Shown here: positions 17,492-25,738 of the stretch, in pieces | Layout of the letters: each line of letters begins with the position of its first letter | Numbering within the stretch: position 1 is the stretch's first letter | Source: Marinobacter salarius | GTDB taxonomy: Bacteria; Pseudomonadota; Gammaproteobacteria; Pseudomonadales; Oleiphilaceae | Length of the DNA: 64,000 bases | Reading direction: 5' to 3' | Assembly: GCF_032922745.1 (NCBI RefSeq) | Contig: NZ_CP136693.1 | Span: 4,464,001 to 4,528,000 of the forward strand | The notes under the pieces: model-generated | Seen by the model: the letters and a program-made list of their open reading frames with translations, nothing else | Database searches by the model: none | Told to the model about the DNA's origin: nothing | Translations under genes and position numbers: made by a program

Positions 17492-18607
17492 TTATTCGGG
17501 TGTGTAGGGCACGTATTCCACGACTTCCAGCTCGAATCCGGAAATGGCAGAAAACTTGATGGGCGGACTCAGAAGGCGCATTTTGCCGACACCGAGATCC
17601 CTCAGAATCTGCGAGCCGGTACCAACAGTAAAATAAACACCGGAGCTGCCCTTACCCGCGGACTTTTTATCCTGCTCGAAAAATTCGTGGATACGATCCT
17701 CAAGATTGTAGCTGTCTTCGGCGCTATTGAGCAGGACAACGACGCCGCGACCTTCACTCGCCACCTTCTCCAGAGCATGATGCAATGGCCAGCTACGGGA
17801 ATCGGCGCGGCGGGCACCGAGCAGGTCACGCAGAGTATCGGTGATGTGCACACGCACCAGCACCGGGTCCTCGGCCGCAATATCCCCCATCACCATGGCC
17901 AGATGGGTGGAACCCTGGATATTGTCGCGATAGGTGCGCAAGTTGAATACACCGTACTCGGTATCCAGGTCGTACTGCTCAACGCACTCAATGGTGCGCT
18001 CGTTCAATGTCCGATAGTGGATCAGATCCGCAATCGTGCCGATCTTCAGGTCGTGAGTGTCGGCAAATTTTTCCAGATCTTCACGGCGGGCCATGGACCC
18101 ATCGTCGTTCATGATTTCGCAGATCACGCCGGCAGGCTCGCAGCCGGCGAGGGCTGCCAGATCACAGGATGCTTCGGTATGGCCGGCTCGGCTGAGCACC
18201 CCGCCCGGGTCCGACATCAGCGGAAAAATATGGCCTGGCTGAACCAGGTCAGACGCTTTTGCATCGCGGGCAACAGCGGCCTGGACCGTTCGCGCACGGT
18301 CGGCGGCAGAGATACCCGTCGTTACGCCTTCAGTCGCTTCAATGGAAAGGGTGAACTTGGTGCCAAAACCCGATGCATTCTGCTGCACCATCAACGGCAG
18401 GCCAAGCTGTTCGCAACGATGGCGCGTCATCGGCATGCAAATCAGCCCACGACCGAAGCGGGCCATGAAGTTGATAGCCTCTGGCGTACAGTGCTCTGCG
18501 GCCATCACCAGGTCACCTTCGTTTTCCCGGTCCTCATCGTCCATCAGGATAACCATCTTGCCCTGACGGATATCGTCGATAATGTCTTTAATGCTATTCA
18601 GTGCCAT
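17492..18607 (-). CDS. ribBX: RibBX: DHBP synthase fused to a degenerate GTP cyclohydrolase II-like domain
   Basis: The N-terminal RibB domain (residues 1 to about 203) makes 3,4-dihydroxy-2-butanone 4-phosphate from ribulose 5-phosphate. It has the acidic loop LMDDEDRENEGD and GHTEASCDLAALAG. The C-terminal part resembles GTP cyclohydrolase II, but where true RibA has its three zinc cysteines (RVHSECLTGD...RCDCG) this protein reads RVHITDTLRDLLGARR and contains none of them. It should therefore be unable to perform the cyclohydrolase reaction. This matches the known proteobacterial RibBX variant, in which RibA activity comes from a separate gene. The start ATG at 18607 (MALNSIKDIIDDIRQG) gives 371 residues. 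Confidence 0.93.
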   Translation of the reverse strand: MALNSIKDIIDDIRQGKMVILMDDEDRENEGDLVMAAEHCTPEAINFMARFGRGLICMPMTRHRCEQLGLPLMVQQNASGFGTKFTLSIEATEGVTTGISAADRARTVQAAVARDAKASDLVQPGHIFPLMSDPGGVLSRAGHTEASCDLAALAGCEPAGVICEIMNDDGSMARREDLEKFADTHDLKIGTIADLIHYRTLNERTIECVEQYDLDTEYGVFNLRTYRDNIQGSTHLAMVMGDIAAEDPVLVRVHITDTLRDLLGARRADSRSWPLHHALEKVASEGRGVVVLLNSAEDSYNLEDRIHEFFEQDKKSAGKGSSGVYFTVGTGSQILRDLGVGKMRLLSPPIKFSAISGFELEVVEYVPYTPE

Positions 18608-18675
18608 ACCGTATTTGCATCCTGTTGGTCTGTCCGTCCGAGTGTCGGTGCCGGCAGCCATGAATTTAGTAACCG

Positions 18676-19791
18676 TTACCCCGGCGCGAGGATCAATCGC
18701 TGGTCCTCGCCCAGCTGACGGCGATCCAGCACTTTCCATTGCACCTTATCCGCCATGGATTCCAGTGGCAGATTGGCCGTGGGCCGGCCAGTGCTGCCCA
18801 GGAACACCGGTGCCTGGTAGAGCCATAGCTCATCTACCAGACGCTCATTGATAAACGTGCCTGCCAGCGTTGGGCCAGCTTCCACCAACAATTCGTTGAT
18901 GCCCAACTCCCCCAGTGAGTCGAGCAACTCGCGAACATCAATTCCATTGTCTTTCCAGGCCACACCCGTCAGGCCCACGCCCAACGCGGCAAGGTCCTGT
19001 GCCGGCGCGGTTGCCAGTGTTGGGGAGGCGCAATACACCTGGACATTGCCACCCTGAAGGATCGTAGCGCCCGGCGGAGTACGCGCGTCCCGGTCCGCGA
19101 TCACGCGCAGGGGCTGGCGGGACGGTTCCGTGGCATCGCCAATGTCACCCAACTCAGTCCGACGAACCGTCAGTGAGGGGTTGTCAGCCAGCACCGTGCC
19201 CACCCCTGTCAGAATGGCATCGCTGATGGCCCTGAGCCGCTGAACATCGCGGCGGGACTCCGAGCCGGTAATCCACTGACTTTCGCCGGAGGCCATGGCT
19301 GTCCTGCCGTCAAGGCTCGCAGCCATTTTTAGCCGGACATAGGGCCTGCCAACGTTCATTCGCTTCATGAAGCCGGGATTCAATCGCACGGCCTCTTCCG
19401 CTAGCAGGCCTTCCGTTACGCGAATGCCTGCCTCTCGGAGCATATCCAGGCCGCGACCGGATACCGATGGATTGGGATCCTTGGTCGCCGCAAACACGTG
19501 GGCAATGCCCGCTTCTATCAGCGCTTTGGCACAGGGAGGAGTACGGCCAAAATGACTGCAGGGCTCCAGCGTGACATAGGCCGTTGCGCCACGGGCATCT
19601 GGCCCAGCCAGACTGAGTGCTCGCGCTTCTGCGTGGGCCTCGCCCGCTCGCTCATGCCAGCCTTCGCCCAGAATTTTGCTCCCTCGGGCGATGACGCACC
19701 CCACCCGCGGGTTGGGATGCGTGGAATAGCGACCACGCCAGGCAAGCTGCACCGCCCGCGCCATAAACGCCGTGTCCTGAGCGTCGATCAT
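18676..19791 (-). CDS. ribD: Bifunctional diaminohydroxyphosphoribosylaminopyrimidine deaminase / reductase
   Basis: Second and third steps of riboflavin synthesis. The N-terminal deaminase domain has zinc ligands in GEAHAEARAL and LEPCSHFGRTPPCAKALIEA. The C-terminal reductase domain starts near residue 147 (RPYVRLKMAASLDGR). The protein has 371 residues, the normal length. The start overlaps the nrdR stop by four bases (ATGA). Downstream the next gene is ribBX after only 68 bp; the riboflavin synthase gene ribE, which often lies here, is absent. Confidence 0.96.
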   Translation of the reverse strand: MIDAQDTAFMARAVQLAWRGRYSTHPNPRVGCVIARGSKILGEGWHERAGEAHAEARALSLAGPDARGATAYVTLEPCSHFGRTPPCAKALIEAGIAHVFAATKDPNPSVSGRGLDMLREAGIRVTEGLLAEEAVRLNPGFMKRMNVGRPYVRLKMAASLDGRTAMASGESQWITGSESRRDVQRLRAISDAILTGVGTVLADNPSLTVRRTELGDIGDATEPSRQPLRVIADRDARTPPGATILQGGNVQVYCASPTLATAPAQDLAALGVGLTGVAWKDNGIDVRELLDSLGELGINELLVEAGPTLAGTFINERLVDELWLYQAPVFLGSTGRPTANLPLESMADKVQWKVLDRRQLGEDQRLILAPG

Positions 19792-20306
19792 GCCTGCCCT
19801 TCGGAAGAATGATTATCCGCCAGGGCCTTGGCTACATCCACCGGGTCTTCGCCCGAGGTCGCTGAAAGCCGCTCAATCTCTTCCTTGAACTCGTTGACGT
19901 CCTGAAAACTGCGGTACACCGACGCGAAGCGCACATAGGCCACTTTGTCCAATTGACGCAACTCGGTCATCACTTCTTCACCCAGTTGCATGGACTTGAC
20001 CTCCCGCTCGCCGGTAGCCCGTAGCCGGAACCGGATGCGATTCAGCGCCGCCTCGATTTCCTCGATGCTCACCGGACGCTTTTCCAGGGCTTTCATCAGG
20101 CCGTCCCGGAGCTTGTCCTCATCGAAAGGCTGACGGGTGCCGTCCTGCTTGACCACCCGAGGCATCACAAGCTCAGCCGATTCGAACGTTGTAAAACGCT
20201 CACGGCAGGACAGACACTCCCTGCGGCGACGCACCTGATCACCCTCGGCCACCAGCCGGGAGTCGATTACCTTGGTATCCGCTTCACCACAGAAAGGACA
20301 ATGCAT
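19788..20306 (-). CDS. nrdR: Transcriptional repressor NrdR
   Basis: Represses ribonucleotide reductase operons in response to nucleotide state. The 172 residues start MHCPFCGEADTKVIDSR (ATG 20306); an in-frame extension to 20363 is unlikely. The N-terminal zinc ribbon (CPFC ... CLSC) and the ATP-cone domain (VVKQDGTRQPFDEDKL ...) are clear. Overlap with ribD by four bases makes a translationally coupled pair. Confidence 0.97.
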   Translation of the reverse strand: MHCPFCGEADTKVIDSRLVAEGDQVRRRRECLSCRERFTTFESAELVMPRVVKQDGTRQPFDEDKLRDGLMKALEKRPVSIEEIEAALNRIRFRLRATGEREVKSMQLGEEVMTELRQLDKVAYVRFASVYRSFQDVNEFKEEIERLSATSGEDPVDVAKALADNHSSEGQA

Positions 20307-20372
20307 ACTCAGAAGCTCCTGCAAACCATCGGGCCAGGCAACAAGGCCTGCCCGAGGGCGCAATCAGGCAAT

Positions 20373-21629
20373 TTAGCCGGCGTAAACCGGGAACCGCGAA
20401 CACAGGCCGTCAACCTGCTCACGAACCCGGCCATTGACGGATTCATCTTCCAGGTTATCCAGGATATCGCACATCCAGCCAGCAAGATCGCGGCACTCAG
20501 ACTCCCCGAAACCTCGCGTGGTCACCGCAGGCGTACCGATGCGTAGGCCAGAAGTCACGAACGGCGAGCGAGGATCGTTGGGTACTGCGTTCTTGTTCAC
20601 GGTGATGTGCGCTCGGCCCAAGGCTGCGTCTGCGTCCTTACCGGTGATGTCCTGTTTGATCAGGCTGACCAGGAAAAGATGATTCTCTGTACCACCGGAA
20701 ATCACATCAAACCCTCGCGACACAAACACCTCGGCCATGGCCTTGGCATTCTTGATCACCAGTTTCTGGTACGCCTTGAACTCGTCGCTCATGGCTTCCT
20801 TGAAGCAAACTGCTTTGGCAGCAATAACATGCATCAAGGGGCCGCCCTGGCCACCCGGGAATACAGCGGAGTTAAGCTTCTTCTGCAAATCGGCGTCATC
20901 ACAGGCCAGGATCAAACCACCACGGGGGCCACGCAGAGTCTTATGGGTAGTCGTCGCAACCACGTGGGCATGAGGTACCGGGTCAGGATAAACACCAGCA
21001 GCCACCAGACCTGCCACGTGGGCCATGTCCACAAACAGATAGGCGCCAACCTTATCGGCAATCGCACGGAATCGCGCAAAGTCCAGCTCCTGGGAGTAGG
21101 CTGAGAAACCGGCGATGATCATCTTGGGTTTGTGCTCAACGGCAAGGCTCTCCACCTCATCGTAATCGATCAGCCCCGTATCCGGGTTCAAGCCATACTG
21201 GACGGCGTTGTAGATCTTGCCGGAGAAGTTGACGCTGGCACCATGGGTCAGGTGCCCACCATGGGCCAGGCTCATGCCCAGAACCGTGTCGCCCGGCTTG
21301 AGCAGCGCCATGAATACGGCAGAGTTGGCCTGTGAGCCGGAATGCGGCTGCACATTGGCGTAGGCAGCACCAAACAGTTCTTTGGCCCGGCTGATGGCCA
21401 GGTCCTCGGCGATGTCGACAAACTCACAGCCGCCGTAATAACGCTTACCGGGATAGCCTTCCGCATACTTGTTCGTCAGCGCACTACCCTGGGCTTCCAT
21501 CACCCGAGGGCTGGTATAGTTCTCAGACGCGATCAGCTCGATATGAGCCTCCTGGCGTTTTTCTTCCGCCTGAATGGCGTTCCAGAGCTCGTCGTCAAAA
21601 CCGGCGATCTTCATATCACGATTAAACAT
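20373..21629 (-). CDS. glyA: Serine hydroxymethyltransferase
   Basis: PLP enzyme that converts serine and tetrahydrofolate to glycine and methylene-tetrahydrofolate. It has 418 residues; the PLP lysine lies in VATTTHKTLRGPRGG, and SGSQANSAVFMALL and HVAGLVAAG are seen. The start may be at ATG 21629 (MFNRDMKIAGF) or five codons later. It precedes nrdR by 66 bp. The promoter region is the 366-bp divergent gap to ettA. Confidence 0.97.
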   Translation of the reverse strand: MFNRDMKIAGFDDELWNAIQAEEKRQEAHIELIASENYTSPRVMEAQGSALTNKYAEGYPGKRYYGGCEFVDIAEDLAISRAKELFGAAYANVQPHSGSQANSAVFMALLKPGDTVLGMSLAHGGHLTHGASVNFSGKIYNAVQYGLNPDTGLIDYDEVESLAVEHKPKMIIAGFSAYSQELDFARFRAIADKVGAYLFVDMAHVAGLVAAGVYPDPVPHAHVVATTTHKTLRGPRGGLILACDDADLQKKLNSAVFPGGQGGPLMHVIAAKAVCFKEAMSDEFKAYQKLVIKNAKAMAEVFVSRGFDVISGGTENHLFLVSLIKQDITGKDADAALGRAHITVNKNAVPNDPRSPFVTSGLRIGTPAVTTRGFGESECRDLAGWMCDILDNLEDESVNGRVREQVDGLCSRFPVYAG

Positions 21630-21995
21630 GGATGCGCTGCCCCTATGTGCTTAGCTGCCCGAAAAAATGGGCCGCTATTCTATCTTACAAATGGGTAAAA
21701 AATCACCCTTTATGCCGTCCGCAGATACCGACACGCCGCTGCCTGCGCTTTTTGCTCAATTGCTATCCCCGGTTGGTTTCGATACCTTACTCGGTCAATA
21801 TTCATTGGTTGCGGCTACTAGCTATTGGAGTTACGGCCATCGGGCAGGGCGATCCGGGATACGCTGTGAATACGTCCCTGTACGCTCGACAAAATCATGC
21901 CTGATTTTGACGATCCCGGATCGCCCTGACCGACGGCCTTAGTCAGACACCATCAGTAATTCCGACACTTACACTCGCAAGAAGGATTCCGACAC
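21630..21995. other. Divergent intergenic region glyA/ettA
   Basis: This gap should hold the promoters of glyA (minus) and ettA (plus). I see no convincing coding frame; a 91-codon plus frame at 21667-21942 runs through a hairpin element and has no family features. The notable content is the inverted-repeat element at 21845-21928. No strong -35/-10 pair is clear for either gene. Confidence 0.6.
21845..21928 (+). repeat. Dispersed hairpin element, copy A
   Basis: Perfect 16-bp inverted arms (21845-21860 and 21913-21928; left arm CAGGGCGATCCGGGAT) enclose a 52-nt core. The core includes TACGTCCCTGTACGCT at 21871-21886, which is identical in copy C and nearly so in copy B. The second half of the core differs from the other copies and forms its own small hairpin (CAAAATCA / TGATTTTG). 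It lies 67 bp upstream of ettA. Confidence 0.85.
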
Positions 21996-23657
21996 ATGGC
22001 GCAATACGTATACACCATGAACCGCGTGGGCAAGGTGGTTCCGCCCAAGCGTGAAATCCTCAAAGACATTTCCCTGAGCTTTTTCCCAGGCGCGAAAATC
22101 GGCGTACTGGGCCTGAACGGCGCCGGTAAATCTACGTTGCTACGTATTATGGCCGGTATCGACCAGGATTACATTGGTGAGGCCCGTCCCCAGCCCGGCA
22201 TCAACGTCGGTTATCTGCCCCAGGAACCGGAACTGGACGACGCCAAGACCGTCAAGGAAATCGTCGATGAGGCGGTCTCCGGCGTCCATGAGGCACTGGC
22301 GGAGCTGGATCAGGTCTATGCCGCCTATGCCGAGCCAGACGCCGACTTTGATGCCCTCGCCAAGAAACAGGGCGAACTGGAAGCCTTTATACAGGCTTCC
22401 GACGGCCACGACATTGAGCGCAAGATGGAAGTGGCAGCTGATGCCCTTCGCCTGCCGGCCTGGGACGCCATGGTGAAAAACCTCTCCGGCGGTGAGCGCC
22501 GCCGTGTGGCACTGTGCCGCCTGCTGCTGTCCAGCCCGGACATGTTGCTGCTGGACGAGCCCACCAACCACCTGGACGCTGAATCCGTGGCGTGGCTCGA
22601 GCGCTTCCTTCACGACTACACCGGCACAGTGGTTGCCATCACCCACGACCGCTACTTCCTGGACAACGTGGCCGGCTGGATTCTGGAACTGGACCGCGGC
22701 CAGGGCATTCCGTTTGAAGGCAACTACAGCCAATGGCTGGAAAACAAGGAAAAGCGCCTGGAAGTTGAAGCCAAACAGGAAGCGTCTCGCCAGAAGACCA
22801 TCAAGCACGAGCTTGAATGGGTGCGCAGTAACGCCAAGGGACGCCAATCCAAGAGCAAGGCTCGCTTGGCCCGCTTTGAGGAAATGAGCTCCCAGGAATT
22901 CCAGAAACGCAACGAAACCAATGAATTGTATATTCCGCCAGGTCCCCGCCTGGGCGACAAGGTGATTGAGATCGACGGCATCAGTAAGTCCTTCGATGAC
23001 CGCCTGCTCTACGAAGACGTATCGCTCAGCGTGCCTCCCGGCGCGATCGTTGGCATCATCGGTGGCAACGGCGCGGGCAAATCCACGCTGTTCCGGATGA
23101 TCGGCGACTACGACAAGCCGGATTCCGGCACCATCACCGTCGGTGAAACCGTGAAACTGGCCTACGTGGACCAGATGCGGGACCTGAACGGCGACAATAC
23201 CGTCTGGGAAGAGCTCAGCGACGGCAACGATATTATCAAGATCGGTAACTATGAGACCCCGTCACGAGCCTATGTCGGCCGCTTCAACTTCAAGGGCTCC
23301 GACCAGCAGAAGCGTGTGGCTGATCTGTCGGGCGGCGAACGCAACCGTCTTCACCTGGCCAAACTGCTCAAGGAAGGCGGCAACGTGCTGCTGCTGGACG
23401 AACCGACCAACGATCTGGACGTGGAAACCCTGCGTGCCCTGGAGGAAGCCCTGCTCAACTTCCCAGGCTCCGCCTTGGTGATCTCGCACGACCGCTGGTT
23501 CCTGGACCGCGTGGCCACTCACATCCTGGCGTTCGAGGACGACGGTGAAGTGGTCTACTTCGAAGGCAACTTCAGCGAATACGATGAGGATCACAAGAAG
23601 CGGAAGGGCGATTCTGCCATGGTGCCTCAGCGTATGAAGTATAAGAAGCTGGCCTGA
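21996..23657 (+). CDS. ettA: Energy-dependent translational throttle ATPase EttA (ABC-F)
   Basis: ABC-F protein that binds the ribosomal E site and gates early elongation according to ATP level. The 553 residues have two ABC domains with Walker A GLNGAGKST and GGNGAGKST, signatures LSGGERRRVALCRLL and LSGGERNRLHLAKLL, and Walker B LLLDEPTNHLD and LLLDEPTNDLD. The charged linker between them (residues about 245-320) has the R/K-rich P-site tRNA interaction motif. There is no membrane segment. The stop overlaps the radA start by one base (TGATG). Confidence 0.97.
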   Translation: MAQYVYTMNRVGKVVPPKREILKDISLSFFPGAKIGVLGLNGAGKSTLLRIMAGIDQDYIGEARPQPGINVGYLPQEPELDDAKTVKEIVDEAVSGVHEALAELDQVYAAYAEPDADFDALAKKQGELEAFIQASDGHDIERKMEVAADALRLPAWDAMVKNLSGGERRRVALCRLLLSSPDMLLLDEPTNHLDAESVAWLERFLHDYTGTVVAITHDRYFLDNVAGWILELDRGQGIPFEGNYSQWLENKEKRLEVEAKQEASRQKTIKHELEWVRSNAKGRQSKSKARLARFEEMSSQEFQKRNETNELYIPPGPRLGDKVIEIDGISKSFDDRLLYEDVSLSVPPGAIVGIIGGNGAGKSTLFRMIGDYDKPDSGTITVGETVKLAYVDQMRDLNGDNTVWEELSDGNDIIKIGNYETPSRAYVGRFNFKGSDQQKRVADLSGGERNRLHLAKLLKEGGNVLLLDEPTNDLDVETLRALEEALLNFPGSALVISHDRWFLDRVATHILAFEDDGEVVYFEGNFSEYDEDHKKRKGDSAMVPQRMKYKKLA

Positions 23658-25036
23658 TGGCAAAAGCAAAAACCGCCTATGTCTGCACCGAATGCGGTGC
23701 AGACTATTCAAAGTGGCAGGGGCAATGCACCGCCTGCCAGGCCTGGAACACCATCAGTGAGGTTCGTGGCGTCAGTGGCGGCAACGCCAAGGGTGCCCGA
23801 GGGAGTCGCTTTGAGGGCTTTGCAGGCAGCCTGTCGGAGGTGAAAAGCCTGGATGACGTCAGCCTTGCCGAACAGCCCCGCATCAGCTCCGGCATGCAGG
23901 AGTTTGACCGCGTGTTGGGCGGCGGGCTTGTGGAAGGTTCCGCCATCCTGATGGGGGGCCATCCTGGCGCCGGTAAGAGTACCCTCTTGCTTCAGGCGGT
24001 CTGCCACCTGGCGTCCAGTGTTCCGGCCCTGTACGTCACGGGCGAGGAATCACTGCAACAGGTCGCCATGCGCGCCAAACGACTCGGGCTTCCCACCAAA
24101 GACCTGAAAATGCTCTCGGAAACGAGTGTCGAGCGGGTCATGCAGGTAGCAGAAGCGGAAAAGCCCCGCATTCTGGTGGTGGACAGTATCCAGGTGATGC
24201 ATGTCGCCGAGTCGGAATCGGCTCCGGGCAGTGTCTCCCAGGTTCGCGAGAGCGCAGCTTACCTGACCCGCTTTGCCAAGCAGACTGGCACCATTCTGTT
24301 CCTGGTGGGCCACGTTACCAAGGATGGCAGCCTGGCTGGGCCGAAAGTACTGGAGCATATGATCGACTGCTCCATCCTGCTGGAAGGCTCCAGCGATAGC
24401 CGTTACCGCACCCTGAGGGGCATCAAGAACCGCTTTGGCGCGGTTAACGAACTGGGCGTGTTTGCGATGCTGGAACAGGGCCTGAAGGAAGTGAAGAACC
24501 CCAGTGCCATCTTCCTGAACCGCGGCGAGGAAGCGGCTCCCGGCAGCGTGGTGATGGTGGTGTGGGAAGGCACACGGCCGATGCTGGTGGAGATTCAAGC
24601 GCTGGTGGATATGGCGCAGGGGGGATACCCGAGACGCGTTGCGGTGGGCCTGGATCAGAATCGGCTGGCGATGCTGTTGGCGGTGCTGCATCGCCATGGT
24701 GGCATGCATGTGTCGGATCAGGATGTGTTTGTAAATGTGGTGGGCGGCGTGAAGGTCAATGAGACCAGTGCGGACTTGGCATTACTGGCGGCGATCGTGT
24801 CGTCCTTCCGTGACCGTGCCCTGCCCCAGGATCTGGTGATCTTCGGTGAGGTCGGCCTTTCTGGTGAGATTCGGCCGGTGCCCAGTGGTCAGGAACGCAT
24901 TTACGAGGCTGCCAAGCATGGGTTTACCCGCGCTTTGGTGCCTAAGTCTAATGCGCCTCGTAAGGCTATTGAGGGGATGAAGGTTATTCCCGTGACCAAG
25001 CTTAGTGATGCGTTGTCGGCTTTGGAGGAGCTCTAG
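23657..25036 (+). CDS. radA: DNA repair protein RadA
   Basis: RecA-like branch-migration ATPase for homologous recombination. The 459 residues begin with a C4 zinc finger (CTECGADYSKWQGQCTAC), then Walker A GHPGAGKSTLLLQ, the RadA-specific IKNRFGAVNELG motif, and a C-terminal Lon-protease-like domain. It is translationally coupled to ettA. Copy B of the hairpin element begins 33 bp after its stop. Confidence 0.97.
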   Translation: MAKAKTAYVCTECGADYSKWQGQCTACQAWNTISEVRGVSGGNAKGARGSRFEGFAGSLSEVKSLDDVSLAEQPRISSGMQEFDRVLGGGLVEGSAILMGGHPGAGKSTLLLQAVCHLASSVPALYVTGEESLQQVAMRAKRLGLPTKDLKMLSETSVERVMQVAEAEKPRILVVDSIQVMHVAESESAPGSVSQVRESAAYLTRFAKQTGTILFLVGHVTKDGSLAGPKVLEHMIDCSILLEGSSDSRYRTLRGIKNRFGAVNELGVFAMLEQGLKEVKNPSAIFLNRGEEAAPGSVVMVVWEGTRPMLVEIQALVDMAQGGYPRRVAVGLDQNRLAMLLAVLHRHGGMHVSDQDVFVNVVGGVKVNETSADLALLAAIVSSFRDRALPQDLVIFGEVGLSGEIRPVPSGQERIYEAAKHGFTRALVPKSNAPRKAIEGMKVIPVTKLSDALSALEEL

Positions 25037-25069
25037 AGTTTGTGCCCTAGCCTGTCTGTTTGGTGCTTG

Positions 25070-25179
25070 GACGGGATTGGTAACACCTTTCCAAAAAACG
25101 CTACAAGCACATCCCTGTGCGCTTGGGCTCCGCCATCCATGGCTCCGCACATTTTTGGAAAGGTGTTACCAATCCCGTC
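25070..25179 (+). repeat. Dispersed hairpin element, copy B
   Basis: Perfect 28-bp inverted arms at 25070-25097 and 25152-25179 enclose a 54-nt core. The core has CACATCCCTGTGCGCT at 25108-25123 (13 of 16 matches to copies A and C). A 25-nt stretch at 25127-25151, starting GCTCCGCCATCCATGGCTCC, is identical to copy C. It lies between the convergent radA and PilZ genes, where it could stop transcription in both directions (inference). Confidence 0.9.
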
Positions 25180-25211
25180 ACCAAATTTCGCAGTTATTTC
25201 TTTAACCGTAG

Positions 25212-25238
25212 GTCGGATTAGCAAAGCCGTAATCCGAC
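25212..25238. repeat. Short palindromic element next to copy B
   Basis: GTCGGATTA (25212-25220) and TAATCCGAC (25230-25238) form a 9-bp stem around a 9-nt loop. The stretch resembles a palindromic repeat (GTAGGTCGGATTAG...TAATCCGAC) that I recall as dispersed in many proteobacterial genomes. Only one copy is seen in this window. Confidence 0.6.
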
Positions 25239-25254
25239 AACCACCCCAGTAATT

Positions 25255-25623
25255 TCAATCAATCAGATGTGCAAACTCCCTCTCCAATAACGCTTGGTCC
25301 CCCAGATTCAGTTCCACCAGGCGTTTTAGGTGGGTCGCACTTTCAAGATCGATATATTGGCATTTGAACCCCAACCGCTCTTCCTCAATGTGCCGTAACT
25401 CCACCGCCATCACGATCCCGGTTTCGTGATCGTCGAGATGGATGATCACTTCGCAAGGCTGCTTCAGCGGAACGCTCCACCCTTCTGGCCGCTTCACCAA
25501 CACGCCCTTCAGTGAAATATCCAGCACCTCACTCACCCACACGTCATCCTGCCAGTGGAGTTCGCACTCGGCATCGAAGGAGATTCTGTGGAAACGGCGT
25601 TTTTCCGGGGCTTTGGTTGGCAA
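25255..25623 (-). CDS. PilZ-domain protein
   Basis: Single-domain PilZ protein of 122 residues, a family that commonly binds cyclic di-GMP. The N-terminal RxxxR-type motif is KRRFHRISFD (residues 8-17) and the second motif is DISLKG (about residues 35-40), in the expected order. Both motifs needed for ligand binding are present, so binding is plausible. No partner gene lies next to it; hemE is 115 bp upstream on the same strand and radA is convergent. The target process (motility, pili, polysaccharide) cannot be told from context. Confidence 0.85.
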   Translation of the reverse strand: MPTKAPEKRRFHRISFDAECELHWQDDVWVSEVLDISLKGVLVKRPEGWSVPLKQPCEVIIHLDDHETGIVMAVELRHIEEERLGFKCQYIDLESATHLKRLVELNLGDQALLEREFAHLID

Positions 25624-25738
25624 GAGTTACTCCTGTTTACCAGTCCTGTCTGATACGACTATAGACCGCACAGGGGCATCTATCTAGCGTTAGCACCCAA
25701 CGGGCCCAACAACCGCCCGAAACCCCAAGATATCAATC

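Noticed and set aside
17402..18718. 438-codon plus-strand frame
   Set aside because: Antisense to ribBX; composition is Gly/His/Gln-rich without any domain, while the minus frame is a clear RibB fusion.
21667..21942. 91-codon plus-strand frame upstream of ettA
   Set aside because: Runs into hairpin element A, has no good Shine-Dalgarno and no family-like sequence.
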